This document shows, one piece after another, positions 1 through 12,151 of a stretch of 64,000 bases of DNA. The stretch is from Pascua guehoae (lineage: Eukaryota > Basidiomycota > Tremellomycetes > Trichosporonales > Trichosporonaceae). The stretch spans positions 2,222,271 to 2,286,270 of the forward strand of contig BCJX01000001.1 of NCBI GenBank assembly GCA_001600415.1, written 5' to 3'. Below the pieces are notes generated by a model that saw only the letters and a program-made list of their open reading frames with translations, did not search any database and had not been told where the DNA came from. Made by a program: the position numbers and the translations under genes. How positions within the stretch are numbered: position 1 is the stretch's first letter; each line of letters starts with the position of its first letter.

Positions 1-72
1 TCCTCACCAACACCAACATCACCCTCACCCCCATCATTGCCTTCCTCACCAACCTACTCCAATCTAGCAACA

Positions 73-1573
73 ATGGTCGCACTCGCCCGCCTCGCGCGTC
101 CCGTCTCGCGCGCTCCAGCCCTTCTTGCTCGGGTACGTCACGCTGGTAGTCTGCGCCGCTCGAGCATCGCGCACGCCTCTTCCTCCCTTCCCCCCGCTCC
201 CCGCTCCCCAGCCAGCAATGCAGAGACCATGGCGGGCGTGTATCCATCAGCGTCGGCGTCGCTGCCATCCCTCCGACCACGCCCGTTATCAGCTCCCACC
301 CCTGACTCCCATTATCCCGTCATCTTGATCACCGTCCCCTCCCCTGCATCTTTGCGCGCCACTCATTGCCTCTCACCACTTGTCACCCCCGGGCCGCCCT
401 ACCGCTCTCGCTTCCGCACCCATCCGGCGGTTCACTAACCCCCCAGCGCACACTCGCCTCTGTACCCCCGCTCCCGCCCGACCCGAAAACGCACGCGCAC
501 CCCAACACCCCGCCGCCCCAGTCGCCCGTAGGCGGCACGGCGCAGAAGAAGCCCGACCCGAGTGAGTAGAGTCTGCCAAAAGGCAGTTGGGCATGCCGAT
601 TGCGACGATTGCCGGATGCGCCGGATGCGACGCCATGGTGGCAGGTGCTCAGCGTGGCAGCGTGTGGCGTGGAACTGGACACGACCTTGTTGGACGTTTC
701 TTGGGCTGCAGTCTGCACTGTAGGCAGGTGGGCGGTTGGCTCCACTGAACTGTGAAGGCGTGGCAGTCGGCGGCGGCAGTTGCACTGCACAACCGTATGC
801 GTACCAGTTGAGCCCACGCTTGCTCGCAGCTTGCGTCGCGTGTCTGCCTGCGTCTGACGTCTGCCGACTCCGACTCCATCTCAAACTCCCATATCCAACT
901 CCCATCTCCAACTCCCATCTCCAACTCCCATCTCCAACTCCCCGCTCGCAACCTCCCTCCCAATCCCTAGCTCCCAGCCTCCTTCCCAATCCCCAATCCC
1001 CACCTCCCAACCTCCCATTTTCACAATTAGACCCCCAGATCCCCACCCCAACCTCTTCCCCGCCCCTCTCCCTCTCCCTCTCCGACACCCGCTCCCGTGG
1101 TCCAGACCCAGACTGACCCCAGACACGCCCCTGTACATTGCGGGCGTCATCGCCGCCGTCGGCGGGGGCTACTGGTGGGTCACTCGCAAGGAGTACAAGG
1201 ATGCCAAGAAGGTGAGTTTTGGGTTACGGGTTGGCGGGGTCGTCCTGTTGTCAAGGTGTCGAGCTGTCGAGGTGCCGAGGTGTCGAGCTGTCGAGCTGTC
1301 GAGCTGTCGAGCTGTCGAGCTGTCGAGCGTGATGGTTTGGAATGTTGTGGCACCCACACGTCCTTCTCAACCCCTTCCACCTCACACTTGACTTGCGACT
1401 CGGGTCGAGTATCCAAATCTGGTCGACTGCCCAGAGCTGGTCGAGTTGCCGTCGGTTGGCTATTGGCCGTTGGCGGCTGTCTCCAAGTCTGGGCCCATCG
1501 TTTGCCAACCACTAACACCCAGGACGTCATTGCAGCCACGGCCGACCAGCCGGGTAAGGGCAAGCCGACGTAA
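73..1573 (+). CDS. small mitochondrial-type single-pass membrane protein, unknown function
   Basis: Four exons: 73-132, 447-561, 1123-1211 and 1523-1573, totalling 315 nt and encoding 104 residues. Introns start GTACGT, GTGAGT and GTGAGT, and a CTAAC branch site precedes the first acceptor. The N-terminus is rich in Arg, Ala and Leu with no acidic residue, like a mitochondrial presequence. A Pro-rich linker follows, then one hydrophobic Gly/Ala/Val segment (about residues 59-75) ending in Tyr-Trp-Trp, and a Lys-rich charged tail. I do not recognise the family; an inner-membrane location is inferred from the presequence-like start and the single membrane span. The introns (314, 561 and 311 nt) are long for this window and two carry tandem repeats. 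It is convergent with the myosin gene. Confidence 0.6.
890..942. repeat. 12-bp tandem repeat in intron 2
   Basis: About four copies of a unit close to ccatctccaact lie inside the 561-nt second intron of the small membrane-protein gene. The surrounding intron is pyrimidine-rich on the coding strand. Confidence 0.75.
1281..1328. repeat. 8-bp tandem repeat (tgtcgagc) in intron 3
   Basis: Six exact head-to-tail copies of tgtcgagc, preceded by degenerate copies from about 1257. They lie in the third intron of the small membrane-protein gene, between the donor at 1212 and the acceptor at 1521. Confidence 0.85.
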
Positions 1574-1959
1574 ACACGCGTAAATCGTCTCAAGGTGAAT
1601 CGTCAAAAGCACAGTGTCAGCAGTCGGCAAACCGTCAATTGTTTGTAGTCGAACCAAAAGTCAAGTATGCAGCAAAAGCAGCAGATGCAGAGGGTCGAGT
1701 GTCAAAGACCATTGGATAAGCTCTGGAGAGACTGTCGTCCCAACGACGACATGAGAAACGCATGTGGGGACCTGACGCACAAACCAGCTTCAATGGCAGC
1801 CACGGTACTGCATGGTCGTACTGTACAAAACAATGTCCTCGTGTCGCCTACCTCTACAGTCTCTGCCGCGCCCGCGTGGCCGCTCCCCCTAACAGACGTA
1901 TCGGTTGCGTGCATGTCGCACTCGTGACCGCTCGTGTAGCGTTGGCCTGTGAAACACGC
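1574..1959. other. intergenic, between convergent 3' ends
   Basis: Separates the stop codon of the small membrane-protein gene from the stop codon of the myosin gene on the other strand. It presumably holds both 3' UTRs. I see no gene or clear repeat. Confidence 0.5.
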
Positions 1960-4900
1960 CTACATGCGCTGCTCTTCCAGCTGGCGTATCCGCTTGGACA
2001 CGTCCGATCCCGTACCCAACCCTGTGCCGCTGTTGAGCCTGCGCGAGGGGGCGAGGGGAGCAGAATCGAGGCGGCGGAGTTGGTCCGACATGTCGCGCCC
2101 GAGCGCCTCGTGCGATTGCTGAAGGCCGCGCAGTAGATCTGCGCGTGACGACGGCGCACGCGCACGCATCTTGGCCTCGGCGAGCTCGGCTTCAAGACGG
2201 GCATTCTTGGCGAGCATGTCGTCTTGTACTCCCTGGAGACGCTCAATCTCGTTGAGGGCGCGCTGGAGCTTGACCTCGGACGACGACGAGACCACACGCT
2301 TGGGGCTGAGCGCTGCCGTCGACATGCGGCGACGCTGGTCCTGGAGGTCCTGCTCCAGAGCGGCAGCCTTGGATTCGGCCGCGAGGCGCGCCTTGCGCTC
2401 CTCTTCGAGCTGCTGCATTGCCGTCTTGTCCTCGACGCCTAGCGACGCCCGCGCCGCACGGGCCTCGCGGCCACGCGTCTTCCTGAGCAGCTCAAATGAG
2501 CGCTGCAAGTCGTCCAGGTCCGCCTGCAGGCGGTTGCGCTGCGTCTCGAGCGACCGAAGCACAGTATTCAGACGCTTGTTCTCAGACACTTGCTCGGCAA
2601 GCTGCCGGTCCGTCATCTTCTTGGCCGACTCAAGGACGTGGACATGCTCGACAATCGTCTTATTCTCGCGGCTTCGCAGAAGGGCAACCTCGTCGTCGCG
2701 CGCCTTGATGTCTCCAGACGCTTGTGCAATGTCGCGTTCGAGCTGCTCAACGTCGTTGCGGTGCTGCGCCAGTTCGGCGCGCTGCTCGTGGACTTTGCGT
2801 TCGAGGGCCTGACGCTTGTCAATCTCACTCGACAGCTGGCCATTGACGTCTTCGAGGCGCTTGCGGAGCACGTCGCGCTCGTGCTCAAGAGGGAGCAGGG
2901 CATCTTCGAGATCGGCAAACTTCTCTTCCTTGTCCTGGACCAGGCGCTGCAGTTCCTACAGGGTCAGCATCCACCTCTATTCACTAGACCTACGTCGCAT
3001 TCCGCCTTTGAGGCCTGGAGGTCGCGCTCAGTGGTCTTGAGCTTGCCACGGACAGACTCGAGCTCATCTTGAACCTGCTTGTGCGATTTGGCAGCTTCGG
3101 CGGCTGCAGCATGCAACTTGTCGACCTCTGACTCCTTGCTCTTGAGTGCATCGGCTTTGGCGCGGAGATCGCGCTCGGCCTGGTTGTGGCGCTGTCGCAA
3201 GCTGTCAATGTCGATGCGGAGCTTGCTGGCGAGTTGCACGGCATTATCGCGCTGCTTCTCCTGGGCCGCCTGCAGCTGGGTGACCTGCTTGCGCAGGCCG
3301 GCCATCTCGGCATCGCGGCTCTTCTCGGCCTCCTTGCGCTTGACCTCTTCCGAGACCTTGGCATCCATGACCTTGCGCAGCTCGTCGAGCGATTTTTCAA
3401 GCTTGGTACGCTCAGCCGCGTCCTTTACCCGCTCTCCGTCACGCGAAGCCAGGTCAGCCTTGAGGCTGTCAATCTGGACCTTGAGAGCAGCCTTATCGGC
3501 TTCGCTCGCCTGGTGGGCCTTTGCCGCTGCCGCTCGCTTGGTCTCGAGGTCGACAATGGCCTGTTGCTTGGCGGCCATGGTTGCCTCGTGAGCCTTGATC
3601 ATTTCCTGTAAGTCTGCGAGTTCGGCTTCGCGGCGCTTCAAGTCGCGGCTGAGGGTCGTGACTTGGCTGTTGCCAGTGTCGCTTCGCAAGTTAGCGGGAG
3701 CCATACATGTACTTGCGACAGCCATACACGTTTGTACTCACGACTTCTTCTTCTCCTCGTTGAGGAGTCGCTGAACCTCCTCCAGTTCGCCGTCCCTCTT
3801 CTCCTTGGTCCGCCGTGCCTGCTCGTCGCGCTTGGTAATGTCACGGCGAAGGTCCTCGAGCTGGCGGCCGAGATCAATCTTTTCATTCTCGAGTTTGGAG
3901 TGCGCTGCCGAACGGTCCGTAGACTGGCGCAGAAGATCGGCTTCACGTTGACGCCATGCAGCCCCATCCTTTTCGAGCATGCGGACTTGCTCAGCCAGCT
4001 GGTCGTGTTTGTGCTGAAGCTTGACGAGTTCGTTACGGCGTTCATCGGCTGAAACAGTCGCAGTGTCGAGCGACGTCGTGAGCTTGTCGAGTTCGGTTTC
4101 AAGCTCTGTGACACGATCTTGAAGTTGAGCTTCATGAGCCTTGGCGCGCTTGAGAATCTCGTCCTTCTCCAGGCCAAGATCGCGCTCCGCAAAGAGATCC
4201 TTCTCGACTTTTTCCTTCTCCGCCAACAGGTTTGTGCGAAGCTCTTCGAGGCGCTTCTTCTCCGCCTCGTCACGCTCTGCACGCTCCTTGGCAATGGTAA
4301 GCTCCGCCTGTTTGCGAGCAAGTTCCTCGTCCACACGCGTAGCGGCCAAGAGGGGGCGGACCTTGACGTACAGCGACCACCACGGCCAGTCGCGCAGCTC
4401 GATATATGCACGGGCATTGCGCTGGATTGTGCGGACAGCCTGAGCACGGTTGATTAACTTGTTGATCCGCCGGCGCGCAATGTGCATACGCGCAGCAGAC
4501 TGGAAGCGGCGGAAGATGTCGGCGAGAAGGTTGTCGCGGCGCTCCTCGAGCTCGGCGAGGATACCGGCTTTGAAAAAGATCTTGGTCGCACCAACGGCGT
4601 AGAACCCGGCATCGAGCTCGAGTGCTTCGGCAATAATGACGGCTGCCTTGCGACCGTCCATGTAGCCTTGGGGAATAACCCCGGGTGTGAGGACTTCGTA
4701 CCGCTGGCGGAATTCACCAAAGGCTAAACGGTTCGGATAACCGAGGCGCGCAATACGAATGCCTTCAATGACACCGTTGCAGCGGAGCTGGTCCAGCACG
4801 AGGTTGACGTCGACCTTGCCAGGTTTCTTATCCCCATTGGGCACAATGCAGCGGACAAAGTGGGGCTGAGTGCTGGCGAGCTGCTGCATGAGCTGGCCCA

Positions 4901-7444
4901 ACTGCTCCTTGTGACGCTGGCCGACGGTACGGAACGCGCCACGCTTGATCCGTTTGCCGCCCGCAGTAGGTGTCGTGTCCTCGGCGTACTCGGAGAACAT
5001 GGCCGCAATAGACGGCACGTCGGACTGGGAGAGAAGACGAGCAACGGCGTCGTTGATCGGGTCCTTGTTCTTGGTGAGCCAACCCTCGGTGCGGTACTCG
5101 ACGTCGCCAGCATAGTGCTTGATGACGAAACCCTTGCCGAAGCGGGTGGGACGGAACTTGGCAGAGCCAGGGTGGACCTTGCGGTTCGAACCCTTGGGAG
5201 GCTCCCACTGCTCTTGCACCTTTTCGGTAAACGTAACGTCGGTCGCCTTGGGCATGATACACTCCTCGTCGAGGAGAGACAGGATGCCAATCGGCTGGGT
5301 GCTCTCAATGAGCTCGATCGTTGGCTGCAGGTCGAGACCAAAGTTGACAAAGTCCCACGTGATGCCCTCGCGAGTGTACTCTTCCTGTTCGAGCGTGAAC
5401 ATGTGGAAGTTGAAGAACTGCTGCAGTTTTTCATTGGTAAAGTTGATGAGCATCTGCTCGTAGCTGTTCTCGACTGCGTTGTTAGCTCGGCCGCCTTGCC
5501 GCAGCTCACCAAAGATTTCAAAGCCGGCAATATCGAGCACACCAATCGAGAGGCTCTTGGTGCTAGGGCGATCAAGGGCCTTGTTGATCCGGTCGACCAT
5601 TCCACTAAACGTCTTTTCGTACATAAACTTGGAGAGGGCCGCCAGCTCGTCCTCGGCTTGTTTCTTGGAACGAGCATGCGTGACCCACTCCCGGCCGGCG
5701 CGGACCCTCGGAGACAGAACCGACTTCATAAACTCCTTGACGGACACGCCGAGCAGGTGGCAGACCTTGTCGGCCACCGACTGCGATTCGGGAGGGAGGA
5801 ACGCCTGGTCTGCCGAGCTGCCCACCAGAGCAATGTTGCCAATGTGCAGGATGGTCGCAACAACGCGGAAGAGCTCAAACTGCTCGTCTTTCGTGAATCC
5901 GACCACGCCCAAGGCATCCTGAATGTCAGCGCGTTTTACGAACTGCAGGTTATACCCACCTTGAGAGTCTTCCATTCCGCAAGATCATCAACACCGTCAA
6001 TCTGCTGCCTCGACTTGTTCAGAACATTATAATGCTCAGGTCCAGACTCGAGAAGCAGGGATGCTGCAGGTTAGATTGTTGTCCCTCAAACGCAACAGCT
6101 CACCACTGAGTCCAGCCTCCTTGGCGCCTCGTAAGAGCTGGTAGAAAACATGGAAGCTTCGCTCGCCCTCGGAACGGCCCGTTACCCTGCTCTTCTCGAG
6201 GAGGTACCAGTCAATGTTGGCTCCAGCGATGGCACCAGAGGGCGAGAAGAAGATTCGAATAAACTTGCCGAAACGGGACGAGTTGTTGTTTCGCATCGTC
6301 TGTGCGTTACCAAACGCCTCGAGAATCGGGTTTGCCTGAAGAATCTGGCGTTCCAATAGCCCCTGTTCGGTTTCGTCCCGACTGCTTGTTTGGAGCTCAA
6401 TCTCATCGGCATCCTTGCCCTTGAAGCTCGCGGAACGGGGAAGACCTGTGATCGGCGCGTTCGACGACGAGTCGGACGCCGTGGCAATGGCAGCAAGGTA
6501 CTGAATGACCTTCTTGGTGTTCTCAGTCTTGCCTGCACCAGATTCACCTCTGGAACGCGTGAGCACAGGCCTCCAGACCAAACAAACAAACAACTTACGT
6601 GATGAGAATGCTCTGACTCTCGCGCTCTTCACCAATTTGCTGCCAGGCTCGTTCGGCAACAGCAAAGATATGTGGTGCGTTCTCCTCTCGTCGCTTGGTG
6701 CGGTATTGTGAAATGACCTTGGATGTGTAGATGGGGAGCGAACGGTAGGGGTTGAGCGAAATGAGGAAGAGGCTGGGGGGAGGTTAGCAGGATTCAAGAG
6801 ATGCGGGAGTAAACGCACCCAGAGTATGTCTGCAGAGGTCAGCGTCATTCACAATGTGCAGGCCGCCATGGCACTCACGTAGATGCTGCCCGCGCCATAC
6901 CGTTGGCGCAGATCGTTGACTACGCTGGCTTCGTTGAGGTGGGTGAGTTCGGCAATGTCCTCGACGCCGTCAAACTGCGGTGGGTTCATTGGGGAGAGGC
7001 TGTGGAGGGCCACTGTGCGGATCTCTCCCGTGGTGGTGACGACGACCTCGGCGGTAGCGTCTGCCCCCGCGGAGCCTCCAGGCTCGGCCTTGATCCATCC
7101 CGGAAGGAAGCCTTCGGTCGCATCAGGGATCCATACTCGTCTGTTTGGGTCGATATCATCCATGTCGACAGGGATGCGGGAACGGGTTATACGAAGGACA
7201 GGGGTGGATAGGAAGCCCATGTGTGGTTGTCGAGACGAAGAGAAGTGTTGTGACAAGACAGGCAAACGAAGAGACGGAACAGATGACAACGATGTGCGAT
7301 CAGCGATGTTTGCCCCCTGCGACGGTGCACGGTGGTCAATAACAACAAACACCCTACTCACTTCTTCTCTGTAAACTCTGCTTGGGCCGCAGCGTCTACA
7401 GCCGTGTCCTTTTGGACCCTCCCAAGTAATTTGGCTGGGTCCAT
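1960..7444 (-). CDS. MYO1: class II (conventional) myosin heavy chain
   Basis: Nine exons on the minus strand: 7362-7444, 6879-7140, 6819-6829, 6599-6772, 6104-6549, 5960-6063, 3742-5918, 2994-3681 and 1960-2955; 4941 nt, 1646 residues. The start at 7444 supplies the segment ending QAEFTEKK that joins to [10 protein letters not shown], the usual myosin II N-terminal SH3-like region. The motor holds the P-loop GESGAGKT (about 178-185) and the actin-binding [10 protein letters not shown] segment (about 717). The neck near 835-870 has an IQ-like [16 protein letters not shown] stretch. From about 870 to near the C-terminus the chain is a heptad-rich coiled coil with no DIL or other globular domain, which separates it from class V. 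Expected role: contractile-ring motor in cytokinesis. The tail is somewhat shorter than in typical conventional myosins. Exon 3 is only 11 nt. It is divergent from DHH1 across a 0.94-kb gap. Confidence 0.9.
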
Positions 7445-8386
7445 GATGATATCTGAGCGCAAGGGCCCCAGGCGCGAGAGCACAATATAGGTCGATGCGG
7501 CAGTCAAGCCTGGTGTTTACGTCTGTTTGGTTGGGTGGAGGAAGGTGTCTATTGGCGGTTAGAGGGCCACACCTGGTGGCTCGCTTGGTGTACTTTGTCG
7601 ATGTCCAGAGTAGATATAGAGAGACGTATACACCTGTGAATGGTTGTCGTTTATGGTGCGATGAAGAGGGTGTGATGTGAGTGGGTGCAAAAGCAAAGAG
7701 TTGTTGACAAGCCAAGTGTTGCCCCCCCCTTGTTAGTTTACCCCGTCATGGTTGCACTGCCGTCATGTCGGAAGGACTACAGGCCAGTGCGCACCAGGGC
7801 AACAGCCAGGCAGCTGGCCCTCCGAGACGCGTCCGAACATCAACAAGCCACTGATACTCGTTGATTTCTTGGAAAGAAATCAACACGTCATTAACCTCTT
7901 AAAGGGACCGCCACCTGTTTGTAATTCCGTAATGCCGCTATTACTCTTGTGCGCGTGGGCTAATGCTGCCCGGCCGTAACCATTTCTGAGGCGCGGCTCG
8001 TGCATGATCGTGCAGTGCAGTGGTGACGCTGGGTACAGTAGTCGGTAGGCAGGCAATGACTGTGATGCACCCACGCCTGCCTTCCTTGTTCTCGAATCCA
8101 TCCATCCACGACTCTCTCTCTCTTGCTCGCTCAAACCACCAACTCTCCCACCTTCACCCATCCACCACAGCTCTCCACCAGCACCCAACTCAACCCAACT
8201 CAACACCCAACACAAACCACACCCAACATCATTGACAACCCGAGGCACCTCGCTCTTGATTTTGCGCGAGATACACGCCCCTCGCCTCTTTGGTGAACAC
8301 CTCAACTCGCCCTGGTCGGCGCCCTTGCCGACACTTGCTCCACTTCCTCCACTCTCAACCACTACTACCTTCCTCCAAACTACATC
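7445..8386. other. divergent promoter region, myosin / DHH1
   Basis: Shared upstream region of two divergently transcribed genes. The DHH1-proximal 250 bases are rich in C and T on the plus strand (runs such as accaccaactctccc), as is common upstream of fungal housekeeping genes. No unambiguous TATA box or further gene was seen. Confidence 0.45.
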
Positions 8387-10333
8387 ATGGCATCCACTTC
8401 CTAGTACGTGCTCGAAACCAATCTCCTGACGCTCCATGCTGATCGTTAGCCCCCCCTACGATGATTACCGGTCAGGCCTCAAGCGTCCTCCCAAGGACAT
8501 GCGTCCCCAGACCGAGGTGCGTTGCCCACGTTGGCAACAATCGAGGTTGTCATGCAGGCACTGATCATTGCGCAGGATGTCACCGCCACTCAGGGCTCGT
8601 CGTTTGACGACTTTGGATTGAGTCGCGAGTTACTCATGGGCATCTGGGAGGCTGGCTTTGAGAAGCCGAGCCCCATCCAAGAAGAAGCCATCCCTATGGC
8701 CATTACAGGCCGCGACATTCTTGCTCGCGCAAAGAACGGCACCGGCAAGACCGGCTCGTTTGTCATTCCCACTCTTAACCGTGTCAACCCCTCCATCAAC
8801 CACATCCAGGCTGTCATCCTCGTCCCCACCCGTGAACTTGCGCTGCAGACCTCGCAAGTATGCAAGACGCTCGGCGCCCACGTTCCGGGTCTGCAGGTCA
8901 TGGTCACCACTGGCGGCACCACATTGCGAGACGACATTATGCGTCTTCAGCAGCCCGTTCACATTCTCGTCGGTACCCCCGGCCGTATCCTCGACCTCGG
9001 CGGCAAGCGCATCGCCGACCTATCCAAGTGCGGCATCTTCGTCATGGACGAAGCCGACAAGCTCCTCTCCGAGGAGTTCACCCCCGTCGTTGAGCAGTTA
9101 CTCAACCTGTGCCCCCAGGAGCGCCAGGTCATGCTCTTCTCTGCAACCTTCCCCGTCCACGTAAAGGACTTCCGCAACCGCAACATGGTCCAGCCCTATG
9201 AGATCAACCTCATGGACGAGCTCACCCTCAAGGGTGTCACCCAGTACTATGCCTACGTTGAGGAGCGGCAAAAGGTCCACTGGTACGTGCACCGTGGTTG
9301 CCCATATGCTTGCCCCGCACACTCTTTGCTAACTCTACAGCCTCAACACGCTCTTCTCCAAGCTCCAGATCAACCAGTCCATCATCTTCTGCAACTCCAC
9401 CAACCGTGTCGAACTCCTTGCCAAGAAAATTACAGAACTTGGCTACTCCTGTTTCTACTCCCACGCCAAGATGCTTCAGTCGCACCGCAACCGTGTCTTC
9501 CACGACTTCCGCCAGGGCATGACCCGCAACCTTGTTTGCTCTGGTAGGTCCTGGCCACCTGTTGCTCCTAATTCTCGTACTCATCTCCCAGACCTCCTCA
9601 CCCGCGGTATCGACATCCAAGCCGTCAACGTTGTCATCAACTTCGATTTCCCTCGCACTGCCGAATCATATCTTCACCGCATGTGAGTGGAATCGCCTGC
9701 GACAGAGAACGTGACTAACCTGGCAGTGGTCGCTCTGGTCGTTTTGGTCATCTCGGTCTCGCCATTTCCCTCCTCACTGTGAGTTTTGCTACTGAGCCTG
9801 TCTGCTCGTTGTCTGACATTTTCCAGTACGAGGACCGCCAGAATCTCTACCGCATCGAGACGGAGCTCGGCACGGAGATTGCGCCGATCCCGGCTGTCAT
9901 TGACCCCGTTCTCTATGTCGCTCCTGCCGTCGAGGAGCCTGTCGCCCCTCCTCCTCAAGCTACTCGTTCCGCTCGGCCCCCAGCACAGCGATCACCCGCA
10001 CCTGTTGCGCAACCTTCTAGCGCTCCCCGTCCTCCTGTCGCACAGCCTTCGCCACACCCGCCACCCATGCAGCAGCAGCAGCAACAACAGCAGCAGCAGC
10101 AGGCTCCCGCCCAGGTGCAGCCCATTGCTGACGGTGTCGCCACCCCATCATCGGACGCCCAGCAGCGCTCGCAGAACAACTCGCGCCCTCCAAGTGGCAA
10201 CCGTGGACGTGGCCAGCCTCGCGGCGGGCAGGGCGGTCGTGGACGTGGTGGACGACAGGGCCAGCAGGGCCAGGGTCAGCAGCAGGGCCAGCAGCAGCAG
10301 GCCGCGCCGACCGCAGCGGCTCGTGCGGCGTAA
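8387..10333 (+). CDS. DHH1: DEAD-box RNA helicase Dhh1 (DDX6 family)
   Basis: Seven exons: 8387-8403, 8450-8516, 8576-9282, 9341-9543, 9592-9682, 9727-9778 and 9827-10333; 1644 nt, 547 residues. Helicase motifs appear in order: F-x17-P-x-P-I-Q Q-motif (about 38-63), AKNGTGKT (80-87), PTRELA (112-117), GTPGR (161-165), DEAD (186-189), SAT (217-219), then RGID and GRSGR in the second RecA lobe. This core and its tight spacing match Dhh1/DDX6, a P-body helicase that promotes decapping and represses translation. The C-terminal tail (about the last 140 residues) is low complexity: Pro/Ala, an 11-residue Gln run, then RGG-type and Gln-rich repeats, typical of phase-separating Dhh1 orthologs. Exon 1 is 17 nt and carries only the first five codons and part of the sixth. 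Confidence 0.95.
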
Positions 10334-10445
10334 TGTGGAGGTGGCGGCGGGGTAGGTGGAGGCAGTGGGGAGCGGGGCGGTGGACGAATGAGGCGGTGGA
10401 CGAATGAGAAGAGTGGGGGTAAAGTTGGAGTGAGAGGGGAGAAGA

Positions 10446-10522
10446 GGTGGCATCAGAAGTCAGAAGCCACGCAGAGCAATAGACTCTGCGTAAGTGGTGC
10501 GAGATTCAACTCTCGTAGCACC
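10446..10522 (+). other. tRNA-like segment, degenerate
   Basis: A 77-nt stretch with a perfect 7-bp stem (10470-10476 with 10484-10490) closing a 7-nt loop. A 5-bp T-arm-like stem around ttcaac follows, then a 3' end tagcacc that partly pairs with ggtggca at 10446. Length and arm order resemble a tRNA. However, loop position 33 is A rather than T and there is no A-box (TGGCnnAGTGG), unlike the real tRNA-Leu at 18452. At best a decayed tRNA or tRNA-derived relic in the DHH1 3' flank. Confidence 0.2.
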
Positions 10523-10612
10523 TAAAGAGAAGAGGTAGGGAGCGGGGAGTGCGCGTGAGGGGAGGAGGAAGTAACCTTTTTTTCTTTTTTTTTTCCTTGC
10601 ACTTTGACTGTA

Positions 10613-10762
10613 GAGTTTGTGGCGCTCTGGAACCACCTGAGTGAGCAAATGCAACTGTTGAATGTGGGCTCGGACACGACCGGCGCCGAGCATGCCAAGG
10701 TGCGCCGAATCTCGATTCGCCGGTATGCGGCGCCGTACAAAAAGAAACAGCGTTGTTGAAGA
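10613..10762 (+). other. possible orphan coding exon
   Basis: After a long T-rich tract and a tttgactgtag acceptor-like site, a frame entered in phase 1 runs about 49 codons to a TGA at 10760-10762. Its third positions are mostly G or C, as in real genes here, and it ends in a basic stretch, YAAPYKKKQRC. I could not find an upstream exon joining in the right phase, and I do not recognise the product. Confidence 0.2.
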
Positions 10763-12151
10763 CTGAGGCTGAACGCGGTGATGAGCCGGCCCAAGCCGGA
10801 ATAGAGAGACCAGAGGCACGCGGGTGATGGTGAGTGGAGGTAATGACAAAGTGGTGCCTGTGCGACCAAGTGATTGGCTTATGTACACACTACGCTACTG
10901 TAGTCCCACCAGCAGCCGCACAGCGGCATTCTGTACGGTGCTGCGCGTGCATTCGCGATTTTGCTATAGTAGTCTGCATCACTGTCGACTGGACAGTGGG
11001 ACAGTGGTGTCGGGATTGACCGCGTAAGCGACCTGGAGGCGTTCTATGTGACGGCTTTGAAAGGGTGAAAGTGAGGCCAATGTCAGGTCAAGGGGGACGC
11101 CACTGCAGGTACACGACAGGACCCCCAGGGGTTGGATCAGCCAGTCGTCACCCACAAAAGGGCCACAAACGGCGCAGCACGCGGCGCCACCGGGCACCCG
11201 AGGGAGGGAGGGTGCACTTTGGTGCACGCGCAAAGCATCAGCAGAATCATGGCTCATGGCTCATTGCCTCATTGACCTCATTGTCCCCTCGACTAGCCCA
11301 CCCATTTTCCAGTGGACCAATGGTGGGGGCCTTTTGATCGTGGACAGTTGGGTGTTGGCAGGGGGTGAGGGTTGGTTGGTTGGTTGGCTGGAGGAATGTG
11401 TGCCACTTGACCGACTCGGCGCTACCAGAGTCGAGCAGAGAGTAGGCGTATCGCATGCCGACTAGGTAGCCAAGGCACGCCGCGTGACCACACCACTCAA
11501 AGCACAGCAGAGCACGACAGCCAGCCAGCCAGGAGAGCCAGCCAGCCAGGCAAACCCACAGCCTACCCCAGAGTCTACAAACTAGTCAACACCACGGCCG
11601 TCACGATCGATACATTGCTATCTCGAGTTGATCCTTCTTGACCACAACACTCTTGTCTACTGTACACACCACACATCACTTGACATCCCCTGTCATTCAC
11701 ATCCCCCCACCAGCCCACGCCCACCTGGCACTCGGCTCTCTTTACAAGCCCAGTTCCAGTCGCCGGCCCACACCACCCAACCCCGTCCGGCCCCCCTCCC
11801 CCCACATTAAGGCCCGCGTCCTGACACCCCCGACCGACCGACCCGATCGCCGCCGCCGCCCCCTCTGCCCGCACAGGCCTGGTCTTGCCCGGTTGTCCGC
11901 CAACCGCCAACTGGTCAGCAGCTCAGCCAACAGTCATCCAGTGACTCGACGCGCTTTTCCTGTCTGTCCGTCTGGTCATCGTCACCCACTTCGCTTGGTT
12001 TCGACGTACACGCTACTCTTACGAAAGCCCACGGTCCCGGTCCCGGTCCCCCCTCATCGTGTCCCATCTTGCAACAACTATCCATAATCCAACACTCCGC
12101 CCCCCAACGACTTTGCACATCATCGATACTGTCGAGTCGACACGTATCGCC

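Larger units (their letters stand above)
10334..12151. other. intergenic, 1.8 kb, with two weak candidates
   Basis: Between the DHH1 stop and the CCCH protein start. It holds the tRNA-like segment at 10446-10522 and a possible isolated exon at 10613-10762, listed separately. The last 600 bases before 12152 are C-rich and pyrimidine-biased, with short gccagccag repeats near 11520-11550, and probably form the promoter and 5' UTR of the CCCH gene. Confidence 0.45.

Noticed and set aside
5943..5959. A 17-nt GT-AG unit in the myosin gene that would keep the frame.
   Set aside because: It is too short to be spliced. The 41-nt intron 5919-5959, with a ctgac branch site, gives the expected [10 protein letters not shown] junction; using the 17-nt unit would add eight residues absent from the family.
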